A DNA stretch of 64,000 bases from Mycolicibacterium goodii (lineage in GTDB: Bacteria; Actinomycetota; Actinomycetes; Mycobacteriales; Mycobacteriaceae): the NCBI RefSeq assembly GCF_022370755.2, contig NZ_CP092364.2, positions 6,200,001-6,264,000 of the forward strand, read 5' to 3'. Both the position numbers and the translations under genes were made by a program. The stretch's first letter is position 1. Each line of letters opens with the position of its first letter. Under the pieces are notes generated by a model that did no database searches, was not told the DNA's origin, and saw only the letters and a list, made by a program, of their open reading frames with translations. Below are positions 39,420 through 47,728 of the stretch, in pieces.

Positions 39420-40355
39420 TCATCCGGTGACGGCCAACGCGGCAGCGAAGGTGACCGTGACGGTCATGACCGCCAACTCGATCAGGGACCGTCGCTGTGA
39501 CAAGCCCGCGCTGCTGCGATGCGCCCGTGCGGCGGGCAGCCAACCAGCCCGGTTGCGCCACGCGATCACCATCAAACCGGCCGTCACCACGATCTTCGCC
39601 GTCAACAACCGGCCGTACCCGGTCGTCGCGAGGTCGACGGGCGACTGCAGCCGCACGAACGACCCCACGATCCCGGCCACGAGCAGCACCGCGACGCATC
39701 CCAGCGCCAGCTGAGAGAAGCGCGGCAGTACGCGCGCCCACTGCCCGCGGTGGGTCACCGTGAGCACGAGCGCCGCGAGCATGCCACACCACAGCGCCGC
39801 GGCGAGCGCGTGCACCGCGACCGCCAGCCCACCGAACGGGCTCTCCGCGAGGTGCCCGGCCAGCGTCCGCGCCGCCACGCCTGCCGCCGTGATCCCGATG
39901 GTTGCGTACACGGCCGCGGCGGACGGCGTCGTCGTCGAACGCTGCGCCGCCAGCGCGACACCGCAGACCGCCAGCGCGGCCACGATGCTCACCAGGCCGG
40001 ATCGCCCGACGGTCGTGTACCACGCGAACTCGGCCACCGTACGCACACCGACGTGCTGCACCGACAGCCCCGCGGCCTGCGCGGCCACCACCGCCAGGCG
40101 CACCAACTCGGCCACCGCCCAGACCGCCGCGGCGAGCACGAGAGGTCTCGCCGCGGTGCGGGTGAGATCGGCGCGGTGTCGTATGTCGTCGAGCAGCGGA
40201 ACCGACGCCAGTCCGAGCGTGACGACCGCCGCAGAATCGGCCACAGCGCGGACCATCGCGCCGCCCATCGGGCTCTGCGGGTACGCCAGCGCCCACGCGA
40301 CGACCGTCGCCGCGGCGACCACGAGGCCGCCGCCCGCGACCGAACGCCGTGTCAC
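39420..40355 (-). CDS. copD: CopD-family copper-resistance/uptake membrane protein
   Basis: The protein is 311 residues from the GTG at 40355, which overlaps the copC stop (GTGA). It has about eight membrane segments; LAVAVHALAAALWCGMLAAL carries the conserved HALAAALWxG pattern of CopD, and LLTAKIVVTAGLMVIAWRNR near the C-terminus is also typical. Longer frames on this strand run into copC and are not used. It probably carries copper across the inner membrane with periplasmic CopC. Last gene of a four-gene operon. Confidence 0.88.
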   Translation of the reverse strand: MTRRSVAGGGLVVAAATVVAWALAYPQSPMGGAMVRAVADSAAVVTLGLASVPLLDDIRHRADLTRTAARPLVLAAAVWAVAELVRLAVVAAQAAGLSVQHVGVRTVAEFAWYTTVGRSGLVSIVAALAVCGVALAAQRSTTTPSAAAVYATIGITAAGVAARTLAGHLAESPFGGLAVAVHALAAALWCGMLAALVLTVTHRGQWARVLPRFSQLALGCVAVLLVAGIVGSFVRLQSPVDLATTGYGRLLTAKIVVTAGLMVIAWRNRAGWLPAARAHRSSAGLSQRRSLIELAVMTVTVTFAAALAVTG

Positions 40356-40858
40356 GACCGTCGCCGGACCGCCCACCACGCTCCGCCACCCACGAGCAGC
40401 ACGGCCACCACCACGAACGGCCACACCGGTAGACCGTCGTCGGTGGGCGCGGGTGCAGCGGCGGTGGGGCCGGGGGTCCCGGCTCCGGCGACCGTCAGTT
40501 CGAACGACCACGACCCGGACACCACATGGCCGTCGGCCGAGGTGGCCCGATAGTTCACGGTGTAGGTGCCCGCCGGTCCCAGCGGGCGGACCGCGACACT
40601 GACCACCGCGCCCTGGACCTGCGGGTCCCCGGTAGACCACAGGTTGCCGTCCGGGCCGACGACGGTCATGGCGGCGAACGCCTGCTGCATCGACTCGTTG
40701 AACGTCGCGCTGACCCGTTGCGGCGACTCGCTCAGTGACGCGTTCTCGGCGGGATCGGTCGCGATGCGGGTCGCGTGTGCCGACGCCACACCGGCGCCGG
40801 CCAGCGATGCCGCGACCAGGGTGAACGCTGCCAGCACGACAGCCAGTAGCCGCCTCAT
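40352..40858 (-). CDS. copC: CopC-domain copper-binding protein with C-terminal anchor
   Basis: A 168-residue exported protein. The signal peptide is cut before HATRIATDPAENASLSESPQ, leaving an N-terminal His for the Cu(II) histidine brace. The second ligand region is TSADGHVVSGSWSFEL (Asp and His). A Pro-rich linker leads to a C-terminal membrane helix (WPFVVVAVLLVGGGAWWAVR). It binds Cu(II) outside the membrane for CopD. The ATG at 40858 overlaps the stop of the YcnI-like gene. Confidence 0.92.
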   Translation of the reverse strand: MRRLLAVVLAAFTLVAASLAGAGVASAHATRIATDPAENASLSESPQRVSATFNESMQQAFAAMTVVGPDGNLWSTGDPQVQGAVVSVAVRPLGPAGTYTVNYRATSADGHVVSGSWSFELTVAGAGTPGPTAAAPAPTDDGLPVWPFVVVAVLLVGGGAWWAVRRRS

Positions 40859-41574
40859 GACCGGCTCCGCGCCGTCAGCGCGACCGCGACGGCCGCCGTG
40901 GACAATGCCAGCGCGGCACCGGCCAGCCAGCGCGCCGAGTTGTCGGCCGCATGCCCGGTGCCCGCGGGAGCGCCTGCCATGGGCGCGGCGGCCGCGGGAG
41001 TCGACGTGACCGTCGGAGCGCCCTGGCCGTGGTCGTGCCCGTCCCCGTCGGTACCGCTCGACAAAGTCAGCTGCGGGGCGGGATGTTCGGGCTCACTGCC
41101 GTCGGGCCCCGGGCTCTGGTCCCAGCGCACCACGGTGCCGTCCGAGTACGTCTGTGTGGTCGGGAAACTCACATTCGGGGTTTCCGGCAGGCGCACCGAG
41201 ATCTTGAACAGCGCGAACTGGTCGGGCGAGATGCCGACGCCCGGTGCGGCCGTCCATGTGACCGACGAGACCGTGCCCGCGGCGACGTCACGGTCCAGTC
41301 GGGCGGTCCAACCCGGCATCACCTCGGTGCGCACCGAGGTCACGTCGGGCAGTTCCACACGCAGTTCTGTTGTCAGCGCACCATTTTCGGATTCGCCAGG
41401 AACCCGGAAGGTGAGCACCGACGTGGTGCCAGGCACGGGATTCTCGGCGTCGACATGGACATGGGCCACGGCCGGCGCCGCGGTGAGCACCCCGGCGGCG
41501 AGAGCCGAGGTGAAGGCTGCGGTCGACGCGACCGCGATCAGGGCGCGCGACCGCGCCCCGGTGAGGGGTTGCAT
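40855..41574 (-). CDS. YcnI-like (DUF1775) copper-binding exported protein
   Basis: The protein is 239 residues from the ATG at 41574. A signal peptide ending APAVA is followed by HVHVDAENPVPGTTSVLTFR; in YcnI the new N-terminal His helps bind Cu(II). SWSAG-free strands with VRTEVMPGWTARLDRDVAAG and GISPDQFALFKISVRLPETP are typical of DUF1775. A His/Asp stretch (GTDGDGHDHGQGAPT) and a C-terminal helix (RWLAGAALALSTAAVAVALT) follow. It lies in the copper operon, overlapping copC by four bases. Confidence 0.9.
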   Translation of the reverse strand: MQPLTGARSRALIAVASTAAFTSALAAGVLTAAPAVAHVHVDAENPVPGTTSVLTFRVPGESENGALTTELRVELPDVTSVRTEVMPGWTARLDRDVAAGTVSSVTWTAAPGVGISPDQFALFKISVRLPETPNVSFPTTQTYSDGTVVRWDQSPGPDGSEPEHPAPQLTLSSGTDGDGHDHGQGAPTVTSTPAAAAPMAGAPAGTGHAADNSARWLAGAALALSTAAVAVALTARSRS

Positions 41575-41605
41575 TGTGATGGTCTTTCTGGGTCGGAACA
41601 ACAGG

Positions 41606-42139
41606 TCAGGCGCCGACGCCGACCGGCGGACCTCTGTGCGACATCGACGCGGCCAGAAACAGCGCCGAACGTGGGGGCTGATCAGCCCCGACCACCACCC
41701 GCGGCGTCGAGGATTCCGGCAGCACCTGTGCGGGTGCCGCGGGCACCCGCACCGAGCCGGACACCACCGCGCACAACCGCGCGCCACCCGCGATGAGCAG
41801 CCCGCCGACCCAGACCGCCATGACGTGCGCCAGCAGCATGACGGCCCCCGGATACGCGGGCGCGACCCCGTGCGCGTGGCCCGCGGACGCGAACAGCACG
41901 TGGGACAGCAGTTGCCCGGTGCCGAGCAGCGCCCACAACACACTCGCGCGGTTCGCGGCACCGGTGGTCGCGGACACGGCGCCAAGCGTCAGCGCGAGAA
42001 CCGCGAGTTGGACCACCACCGCCCCGCCGGGCAGTCCCCCACCGGCGGCGCCGTGCGCAGCGAACGCCAGGGCCGGGGTGAGCAGTCCGACGGCCGCGCC
42101 GCGCAGCAAGGCGGTGGGATCGCGTCGGACGTCGGCCAT
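41606..42139 (-). CDS. Membrane protein heading the copper operon
   Basis: The 177-residue protein has four to five hydrophobic segments, for example LLTPALAFAAHGAAGGGLPG, VVVQLAVLALTLGAVSATTG and MLLAHVMAVWVGGLLIAGGA. His residues lie next to the helices (AAHGAAG, SHVLFASAGHAHGVAP), a pattern that would suit metal handling. No family name is certain. It is 31 bp upstream of the YcnI gene and reads the same way, so it is probably part of the copper locus. Confidence 0.7.
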   Translation of the reverse strand: MADVRRDPTALLRGAAVGLLTPALAFAAHGAAGGGLPGGAVVVQLAVLALTLGAVSATTGAANRASVLWALLGTGQLLSHVLFASAGHAHGVAPAYPGAVMLLAHVMAVWVGGLLIAGGARLCAVVSGSVRVPAAPAQVLPESSTPRVVVGADQPPRSALFLAASMSHRGPPVGVGA

Positions 42140-42149
42140 GGCGTGCGAC

Positions 42150-42806
42150 TCAGACCAGGCCCAGCCGGGCCATGAGGTCGGCGTCGATGCCGTCGAGCTG
42201 TGCGGAGATGGCCGCGTGCGCGCCGCGCCTGCGAGCCGACGGCATGTTCTCGGCGGCCGTGACCGCTGCCGCCAGGTCGGTGAGCCGGTCGTTGATCGCC
42301 GCGACGAACTGCTTGGTCTCAGCGTCTTTCGGTTTCTTCTCGGCGACCAGCCGCAGGGTCTGCTCGGCTCCGGCGATGCGCGCCGACAGTTGGGCGCCGT
42401 GCCCGGAGAACTGGCCGAGCTGGCTCAGCGGCACACCGAGTTGATCGGCCCGACGCTCGTCGAGGGCACCGCGCGCGGCGATCGCGGCGCGGTACACCAC
42501 GGGAACAAGAACCGGGGCCAGCAAACGGGTGACGGTGAGCACGCGGCGCACGCGTGCCGGGGAGAGCAACTTGCCCTCGCGGGCCGCGCGCAGCTGGGTC
42601 TCGGCAACCTTGAGGGCGTTGCGGTCGGCGTCGCGCTGCGCCTTGAGCTGGGCTTTGAGTGCCTTCTGCTCGGCCTTGCGGTCGGCCTTGATCCGGCGGG
42701 CTTCGTTCTTTGCCGCGAGGCGCGCTTCGAGCTTGGCCTTGGCCTTGATCGCACGGGCTTCTGCGCGGCGGGTTGCGCGGCTCTTGCGTCGCGTGAACAG
42801 GCCCAT
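42150..42806 (-). CDS. Basic coiled-coil protein, DUF6474-like (Rv3850-like)
   Basis: The protein is 218 residues from the ATG at 42806. Residues 6-80 form a long, very basic helix (RRKSRATRRAEARAIKAKAK, KADRKAEQKALKAQLKAQRD) likely to be a coiled coil. LTVTRLLAPVLVPVVYRAAI is a hydrophobic stretch near residue 90, and the C-terminal half is helical. Its position between the H-NS-like gene and espR matches Rv3850. Function is unknown. Longer starts upstream are not supported by codon use. Confidence 0.8.
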   Translation of the reverse strand: MGLFTRRKSRATRRAEARAIKAKAKLEARLAAKNEARRIKADRKAEQKALKAQLKAQRDADRNALKVAETQLRAAREGKLLSPARVRRVLTVTRLLAPVLVPVVYRAAIAARGALDERRADQLGVPLSQLGQFSGHGAQLSARIAGAEQTLRLVAEKKPKDAETKQFVAAINDRLTDLAAAVTAAENMPSARRRGAHAAISAQLDGIDADLMARLGLV

Positions 42807-43015
42807 TCCGGCTGCCTCCCGGTCGTCTAGTCGTGTGTAGGTGAGCACCGCTGAACTGCTGCTGAACCACAGTATCGTCCGGTCGATTTGCTCTGCCGAC
42901 TCGGTGTGCCGGGCCCATCGGCAATCATCGAAGCTAGCAAATCTCCGTACCGCGTTTGTGCGACAATCAGATGACGTCTGTGAAGCCGATGCAGTGCGCC
43001 GAAGGGGGTGAGTTG

Positions 43016-44113
43016 ATGCGTTCGCGCGTACTCGTCGCCGCATCAGCGTGCTTGATCACCTCCGGGCTGTTCATCGCCGGTCTCGGCGGCGCGCTGGCAT
43101 TTGCCGAGTCCGACGGTGACGGCGACGCGACCGGCCAGGGCCCCAGCGGCGCCGAAAGCAGTCAAGGCCAGGCCGGCGGACCGCGCGGATCAAACGCCCC
43201 GCGTCCGGCACCGCAGCATGGCCCCCACCACGGCGGTCCTCGACCGCCCACGCACACCGGAACGAAACAGCCTTCGAAGCCGACCCGACCGGGCCATCCC
43301 GGCCCCGGTCACGGGCATCCGACGAGGCCTGACCGCCCTGACCCGCCGCAGCAAACCGGGACGGATTCGGAGACGCCGACCGGGCCGTCACATACGCGAC
43401 CGCCGCGGCCACCGGGATGGCACCCGGGTTGGCATCCCGGTTGGCACCCGGGTTGGCCGCATCACGGGCACTGGCCCACGAAACCGACGAAGCCCACGAA
43501 GCCGACCGAGCCGACCGAGCCCACGGAACCGACCAGTCCCAGCAGTCCGACGCCGTCCACGCCGGTCCCGGGCGGTATCGACCTCGACCGCGGCAACGGT
43601 GTCGGCGCGGTCGAAGCGCCTCAGATCCGCAAGCCACAGGTCCCGCAGATGCAATTGCCCGGGACCCGAGTGGTCCAGAATTCGGGTGGCGTGGCAGCCG
43701 CGGAACCACCGGGGCCGCCTCCCGTAGGCGCCGTCGCGTCACCACCACCTGTCCTGATGCCGGTCGTGGTCGCACCGGTCATCGTGCCGCCGGCGCCCGC
43801 CGCACCGACCGGGCGCGGGGAGGGCGATCCCGGTGGCGCGCAACCCCACCGCCCGACGCCGACGCTGAAATTCCAGACACCCGCCACCGGCCAACCACAG
43901 GCGGCCGGCCTCGACGCGGGCGCGCCGCCGGCGTCTTTCCGGACGGGTTACACCGACTACCTGCGCACCGCCGAGGTCATCGACATCGTGGCCGTCGCGG
44001 TGCCGGGGACGGTCGGGCTCCTCGGGCTCACCGGGCTGGGTGGCTTGGTCGGCTACCGGCAGGCGAAGGCGGGCGTGATGGTGCGCACCAACGCGTCGCG
44101 CTTCATGCCGTAG
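43016..44113 (+). CDS. Proline-rich exported protein with short tandem repeats
   Basis: The protein is 365 residues from the ATG at 43016, which has GGGGGTG upstream. A signal peptide (VLVAASACLITSGLFIAGLG) precedes a Pro/Gly/His-rich region. WHPG repeats (three WHPG units ending in GWPHHGHW, about residues 136-150) are followed by TKP x3 and TEP x3 repeats. A C-terminal segment VIDIVAVAVPGTVGLLGLTG is hydrophobic, then RQAKAGVMVRTNASRFMP. It looks like a cell-wall-spanning or surface protein tethered to the membrane. No known family; low-complexity repeats suggest fast evolution. Confidence 0.75.
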   Translation: MRSRVLVAASACLITSGLFIAGLGGALAFAESDGDGDATGQGPSGAESSQGQAGGPRGSNAPRPAPQHGPHHGGPRPPTHTGTKQPSKPTRPGHPGPGHGHPTRPDRPDPPQQTGTDSETPTGPSHTRPPRPPGWHPGWHPGWHPGWPHHGHWPTKPTKPTKPTEPTEPTEPTSPSSPTPSTPVPGGIDLDRGNGVGAVEAPQIRKPQVPQMQLPGTRVVQNSGGVAAAEPPGPPPVGAVASPPPVLMPVVVAPVIVPPAPAAPTGRGEGDPGGAQPHRPTPTLKFQTPATGQPQAAGLDAGAPPASFRTGYTDYLRTAEVIDIVAVAVPGTVGLLGLTGLGGLVGYRQAKAGVMVRTNASRFMP

Positions 44114-44171
44114 TGGCTGCCGCGGAGCACACCGGACGAGGAAATGCTAGGAAAGGTCGGAAGGGGGAAAC

Positions 44172-44663
44172 GTGCCAGCCAGTCGTAGCGTCACGCGCGC
44201 AGTGAACGCGGTGCTCGATCTCGCGCCGCACCGGGGGGAAGTGACGTTGACGCGCCTCGTCGACGCCGTCAGCGAGGATCGCGGCAAGCCCATCGAGATC
44301 ATCATGGAAGAACTTCCGGTCGGGGTGTGCGGGCAGTGGCGTCAGTACGCCGACCGCGACGTGTTCCTCATCCAGAAGGGGCTGCCGGCCTGGGATCGCA
44401 CGCTCGCCCACGAACTCGGCCATCTGGTTCTCGGGCACGAGGGCATCTCGATCGTCGAGGCCGCGCAGGACAACGTGGAACTCGCCAGTTCCGATCTGAT
44501 CAGCTACATGCTCAACCAGCGAACCGGGTGCATGGGACCCAACGGCGAGGACATCGAGCAGGAGGCCGAGGACTTTGCCGCCCTGCTGCTGTACCGCCTG
44601 GGCCGGCTGCCGTCCGATCGGTCCTCGATCGTGCAGGTGCGGCTCGGAGAGGCGTTTGGTTGA
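44172..44663 (+). CDS. ImmA/IrrE-family zinc metallopeptidase
   Basis: The 163-residue protein contains DRTLAHELGHLVLGHEG (HExxH) near residue 80 and EQEAEDFAALLLYRLG, whose Glu supplies the third zinc ligand. This is the ImmA/IrrE pattern: such peptidases cleave helix-turn-helix repressors after a signal. GGAAGGGGGAAAC precedes the GTG start. It overlaps the next gene by four bases (TTGA), so the two are coupled. The XRE-type regulator EspR lies convergent on the far side of that gene, but a link is only inferred. Confidence 0.88.
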   Translation: MPASRSVTRAVNAVLDLAPHRGEVTLTRLVDAVSEDRGKPIEIIMEELPVGVCGQWRQYADRDVFLIQKGLPAWDRTLAHELGHLVLGHEGISIVEAAQDNVELASSDLISYMLNQRTGCMGPNGEDIEQEAEDFAALLLYRLGRLPSDRSSIVQVRLGEAFG

Positions 44664-45787
44664 TCATCTGGGTGATCGCCGGGCTTTTGGGCCTGGCGAC
44701 CGGACTGCGCATCGGTTGGGCGCTGGTCAACAAGCAGTCACTCGTGAGCTCGGCGATGATCGTGGCGCTGGGCAGTCTCGCTGCCGTCGCCGCCCTCAAC
44801 TGGCAGCCGCTGGCACTGCTGATCGACACCGTGCTGCGGTGGCCCAACCTGGCGGTGGGTCTCAGCCAGGTGGCCCTCGTCGCCTGCGCGGCGGGCAGTT
44901 GCGTGATGATCACGTCTGCCTCGTCGGAACGCTCGCCGGTGATCACCCGCCGTATCGCGTTCGCGCAGTACGGGATTGCCGCGATCGTCGCGGCCATCAG
45001 CCTCACGACGTTCTTTCTCGCGGGCCGGCAGGCCGAGATGGCTCCCGAGGAGTACCTCAAGCATCAACTCGGCGACAACGGCATGTCGTGGCTGCTGCCG
45101 CTGCTGTACGTGTTGCTCGCGCTCACCCTCGTCGCGTGGGCGGGCCTGCGCTACTCCAACCGCAGCCGCCGAGGCCGAGCGCTGTTCGTCTTCACCATCG
45201 GCATGGTGCTGATCGTCGCGGCCAGCGCGTTCTTCCTGATGCGGGCGGTCGGCACGTCGGACTTCATCGGTGTCGGCGCCGCCGCGACGCTGCTGGGTTG
45301 CGCGATGGTGGTCGTGGCGGCCGGCTCGCTGCTGCCCAGCATCGAGGATTGGTTCGGGGCACGTCAGGAGCTGCGGATCATCGCGCCGCTGCTCGACGAG
45401 CTCGGCAAGCGTCAGCCTGACGTCGGGATCGGGGTGCGCCCGCGCGGCCCGTTGGTGTTCCGCGTCGCCGAGCGCATGTCGCTGATCTCCGACGCGCTGT
45501 ATCTGGAGGCCACCGCGGCCGAGTCGCGCAGACGCAAGGCCGCGGATTCGGCCACCGGGTCGAAGGCGGCGGGCCGGCCGGTGCTCGACGCGCCCGAGGT
45601 TTCACCCCGCGAGCAGGCGCGCGCCGTGGCCCGGTGGATCCACGACACGCGCGACGATGCCGCGCCTGCCTCGGCCTTCCCCGGTTTGAGCTGGCTGGGG
45701 CAGCCCGAAACGTTGTCCGATCGCGAGTGGATCCTGACCATCGCGCAGGAATACCGCAACCTCGACCGGACCGGAAAACACGGGTGA
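44660..45787 (+). CDS. MAB_1171c-like multi-spanning membrane protein
   Basis: The protein is 375 residues from a TTG at 44660. About seven membrane helices occupy residues 1-230 (IIWVIAGLLGLATGLRIGWA, LLPLLYVLLALTLVAWAGLR, LFVFTIGMVLIVAASAFFLM). The cytosolic C-terminal part has LRIIAPLLDELGKRQPDVGI and SREQARAVARWIHDT-like helices. The layout fits the actinobacterial MAB_1171c/DUF6545 family, often found beside ImmA/IrrE peptidases. It may sense a signal for the peptidase. The TTG overlaps the peptidase stop, with GGAGAGG upstream. Confidence 0.8.
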   Translation: MIIWVIAGLLGLATGLRIGWALVNKQSLVSSAMIVALGSLAAVAALNWQPLALLIDTVLRWPNLAVGLSQVALVACAAGSCVMITSASSERSPVITRRIAFAQYGIAAIVAAISLTTFFLAGRQAEMAPEEYLKHQLGDNGMSWLLPLLYVLLALTLVAWAGLRYSNRSRRGRALFVFTIGMVLIVAASAFFLMRAVGTSDFIGVGAAATLLGCAMVVVAAGSLLPSIEDWFGARQELRIIAPLLDELGKRQPDVGIGVRPRGPLVFRVAERMSLISDALYLEATAAESRRRKAADSATGSKAAGRPVLDAPEVSPREQARAVARWIHDTRDDAAPASAFPGLSWLGQPETLSDREWILTIAQEYRNLDRTGKHG

Positions 45788-45816
45788 GCAGGTCCCCTGC
45801 GGGACTTGCTCACCCG
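45781..45816. terminator. Bidirectional terminator between the membrane protein gene and espR
   Basis: Arms 45781-45796 and 45801-45816 pair over 16 bp with one G-T mismatch and loop CTGC. The left arm includes the stop codon of the gene at 44660. It is followed on the other side by the end of espR (45851). Confidence 0.75.
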
Positions 45817-45850
45817 TCACAACATCATTGCCGGGCCGGGCCCGGACGAG

Positions 45851-46255
45851 TCACTCCGCGGTGTCGAGTTGTTCGCGGCGGCGCAGTTCCTCGGCCTTCT
45901 GGACGAGATCCTGCTGTGCCTCCGGCGAGAGCCCAACTGTGCGAGCAGCAATGCGGCGGACCCCTTCGTCACGCATGTTCGCGAGCCAGGTGAGTTCCTT
46001 GTCGAGCTTCTCGTAGTACTCGTCGTCGGTGAAGTACGCGGGCTTGATACGGAAGAAGTTGGCAAGAGCAGCCATGGTTGCGGCGGACGGGTTGGTGCGG
46101 TTCCCCGAACGCAGCTGCGAAAGATACGGAGCCGACATTGTGATGCCCTCGGACTTGAGCGCAGCAATCACCTCGGCTGACGTGTGGGGTCCGCGCCCGG
46201 GGGGATAAACCGTGTCAAACAGGCGGTTCAGGCGGGCGGCGAACGTCTTGCTCAT
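45851..46255 (-). CDS. espR: EspR nucleoid-associated regulator
   Basis: The 134-residue protein matches EspR, which in M. tuberculosis binds many sites including espACD and acts as a dimer of dimers. The helix-turn-helix is SAEVIAALKSEGITMSAPYL then SQLRSGNRTNPSAATMAAL. The C-terminal dimerisation domain has RIKPAYFTDDEYYEKLDKEL and LSPEAQQDLVQKAEELRRRE. The ATG at 46255 has GGAGG eight bases before it. The gap upstream is large (724 bp) and contains several TTGC-type repeats. Confidence 0.95.
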   Translation of the reverse strand: MSKTFAARLNRLFDTVYPPGRGPHTSAEVIAALKSEGITMSAPYLSQLRSGNRTNPSAATMAALANFFRIKPAYFTDDEYYEKLDKELTWLANMRDEGVRRIAARTVGLSPEAQQDLVQKAEELRRREQLDTAE

Positions 46256-46979
46256 CGATTTGACCTCCACGTGATTCATGAGCGGAACGAAAAGGCGGCG
46301 TATTTGCTGACTATCGTACCGAGTGTTGTGACGACAACCAAGTGCAAACCACGGAAAAGTTAACCTTGCTTCGTGTTTTGGCCCGGATTACCGGTGAAAG
46401 GCGTGGCTTCGCCGCACGCAGACCGCGCTTTTGCGTCGTATGACAACGCAAATAGTGACGGTTGCGTTGTATTGGGTCGGGTGAGCTGCGGTCATCCTGT
46501 GAAACCACTGAATTCAGCTCGCGTGCGGGCAACGGATGATCAACCGGTACTCTCGGAATCGGGTATTTGCTACGGCACAGACCTGGCCATCGATGCATGG
46601 CGGATGCCCCGGTATACAACCGCCGTGACACACTGGCGGGCCGTCGCGCTGGAACGGGCTCCCGGCGAACAAGCGGGAGTTGCCAGGTCATGATCGGGCA
46701 GGTCCTGGCGACGATCGGGTCGTCGCACGGCCCCCTCCGGCGGCCGACGCCCCGCCACCGCGAGCATCGGTGCAGGGTCCATTGCTGCGGCTGCCACAGG
46801 AGACACCATCACCACGTCGGCCCCTCCTGCACGGCAACCGATGCGCGGGGGACGCCTGGCCGCGGGCCGACCGGATGACCCGACGCCGCCCGGCGAGTGA
46901 GCAGCAAACCACAAGGAACGATCTTGCCTTCGCGCCCGGCACGTTGATCTTGATGAAAACGCGTGGGAAATCTATTCGC
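46256..46979. other. Long intergenic region upstream of espR
   Basis: No convincing gene is seen in these 724 bases. Short frames on both strands lack ribosome binding sites and are rich in Arg/Pro, as expected of shadow translation in GC-rich DNA. Near 46430-46470 a set of repeats occurs: TTTGCGT (46430-46436) opposite ACGCAAA (46446-46452), and ACAACGC (46443-46449) opposite GCGTTGT (46464-46470). These could be regulator sites, possibly for EspR itself, which is known to bind its own upstream region. In M. tuberculosis this interval holds Rv3848; no homologue is evident here. Confidence 0.5.
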
Positions 46980-47513
46980 TCACGCCGCCAGCAACATCGC
47001 CAGAATCGCGGTGTCGGGATGGCTGATGGGATCGACGCCGACGCGGCTCACCATCGAGGTCACGGTGCCGTCGGCCTCGGCCTCCACCCAGGCCGCTCGG
47101 TGTTCGAGCCCCAGGTGCGGCAGGCCGGGCAGAAGTACGCAACCCGACGCCGCCCCAGCGCATTCGGGCAGGGATGGCGTCGTCTCCGAGGGCGGGTGCA
47201 GCATCAGCAACGCAGGCGGTTGGTGGTCGGCGAAGCGCCCGGGCGTCACCGCGGACTCGCCGACCACGGGGCCCTCGGCCATGACCAGACCGACGGTTCC
47301 GGGTTGCGGTTCCTCCGGCAGTTCCTCGCGGACCCCGAAAATCGTTGTGGTGGAGAGCAATCCGGGCAAGGAGGCGACACGGACCGTCGCGATCAACAAT
47401 TGTGCCCACTCCTTGGTGGAGTCCGGCCAGCGTCCTGACACCACAAAACCCTTGAGTGATCCGCCGGAATGAAAGGGGGCGATCTCGATCGCCCGACCGG
47501 ACCCCTTATCCAT
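46980..47513 (-). CDS. Conserved protein, Rv3847-like
   Basis: The protein is 177 residues from the ATG at 47513. It begins MDKGSGRAIEIAPFHSGGSL and continues KGFVVSGRWPDSTKEWAQLL, like Rv3847 of M. tuberculosis, the gene next to sodA there. VRVASLPGLLSTTTIFGVRE and GRFADHQPPALLMLH are further conserved stretches. There is no signal peptide or membrane helix and no enzyme motif is recognised. It reads away from sodA in the same direction. Confidence 0.85.
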   Translation of the reverse strand: MDKGSGRAIEIAPFHSGGSLKGFVVSGRWPDSTKEWAQLLIATVRVASLPGLLSTTTIFGVREELPEEPQPGTVGLVMAEGPVVGESAVTPGRFADHQPPALLMLHPPSETTPSLPECAGAASGCVLLPGLPHLGLEHRAAWVEAEADGTVTSMVSRVGVDPISHPDTAILAMLLAA

Positions 47514-47636
47514 TTCGCCTCCAGGACCTGACCTGTCCGCCTGACACATCACTGGGTCGATGAATTCAGGATGCGTCAGGTTGGCAAACCGTGCAAGCGA
47601 CACGACCGGGCGGTTGACCTCGCCTGAAACAAGGGC

Positions 47637-47665
47637 GGGGCGTCGCGCGAATCGCGCGACGCCCC
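47637..47665 (-). terminator. Hairpin downstream of sodA
   Basis: GGGGCGTCGCGCGA (47637-47650) and its complement (47652-47665) form a 14-bp GC-rich perfect stem with a very short loop. It is 64 bp beyond the sodA stop and lacks a long T tract, as is common for mycobacterial terminators. Confidence 0.7.
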
Positions 47666-47728
47666 TCGTTCGGAGATCAGACGGTCGGTGGCCGACCGGA
47701 TGCCCCATGGATCCCTGCTGAGCGGAAA

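Noticed and set aside
43410..43530. Repeat array resembling a minisatellite or mobile element scar
   Set aside because: The units are in frame (WHPG, TKP, TEP) within an exported protein; no flanking inverted repeats or target duplications were seen.
46567..46914. Possible short genes in the espR upstream gap on either strand
   Set aside because: No ribosome binding site, atypical composition and no recognisable domain; treated as non-coding.
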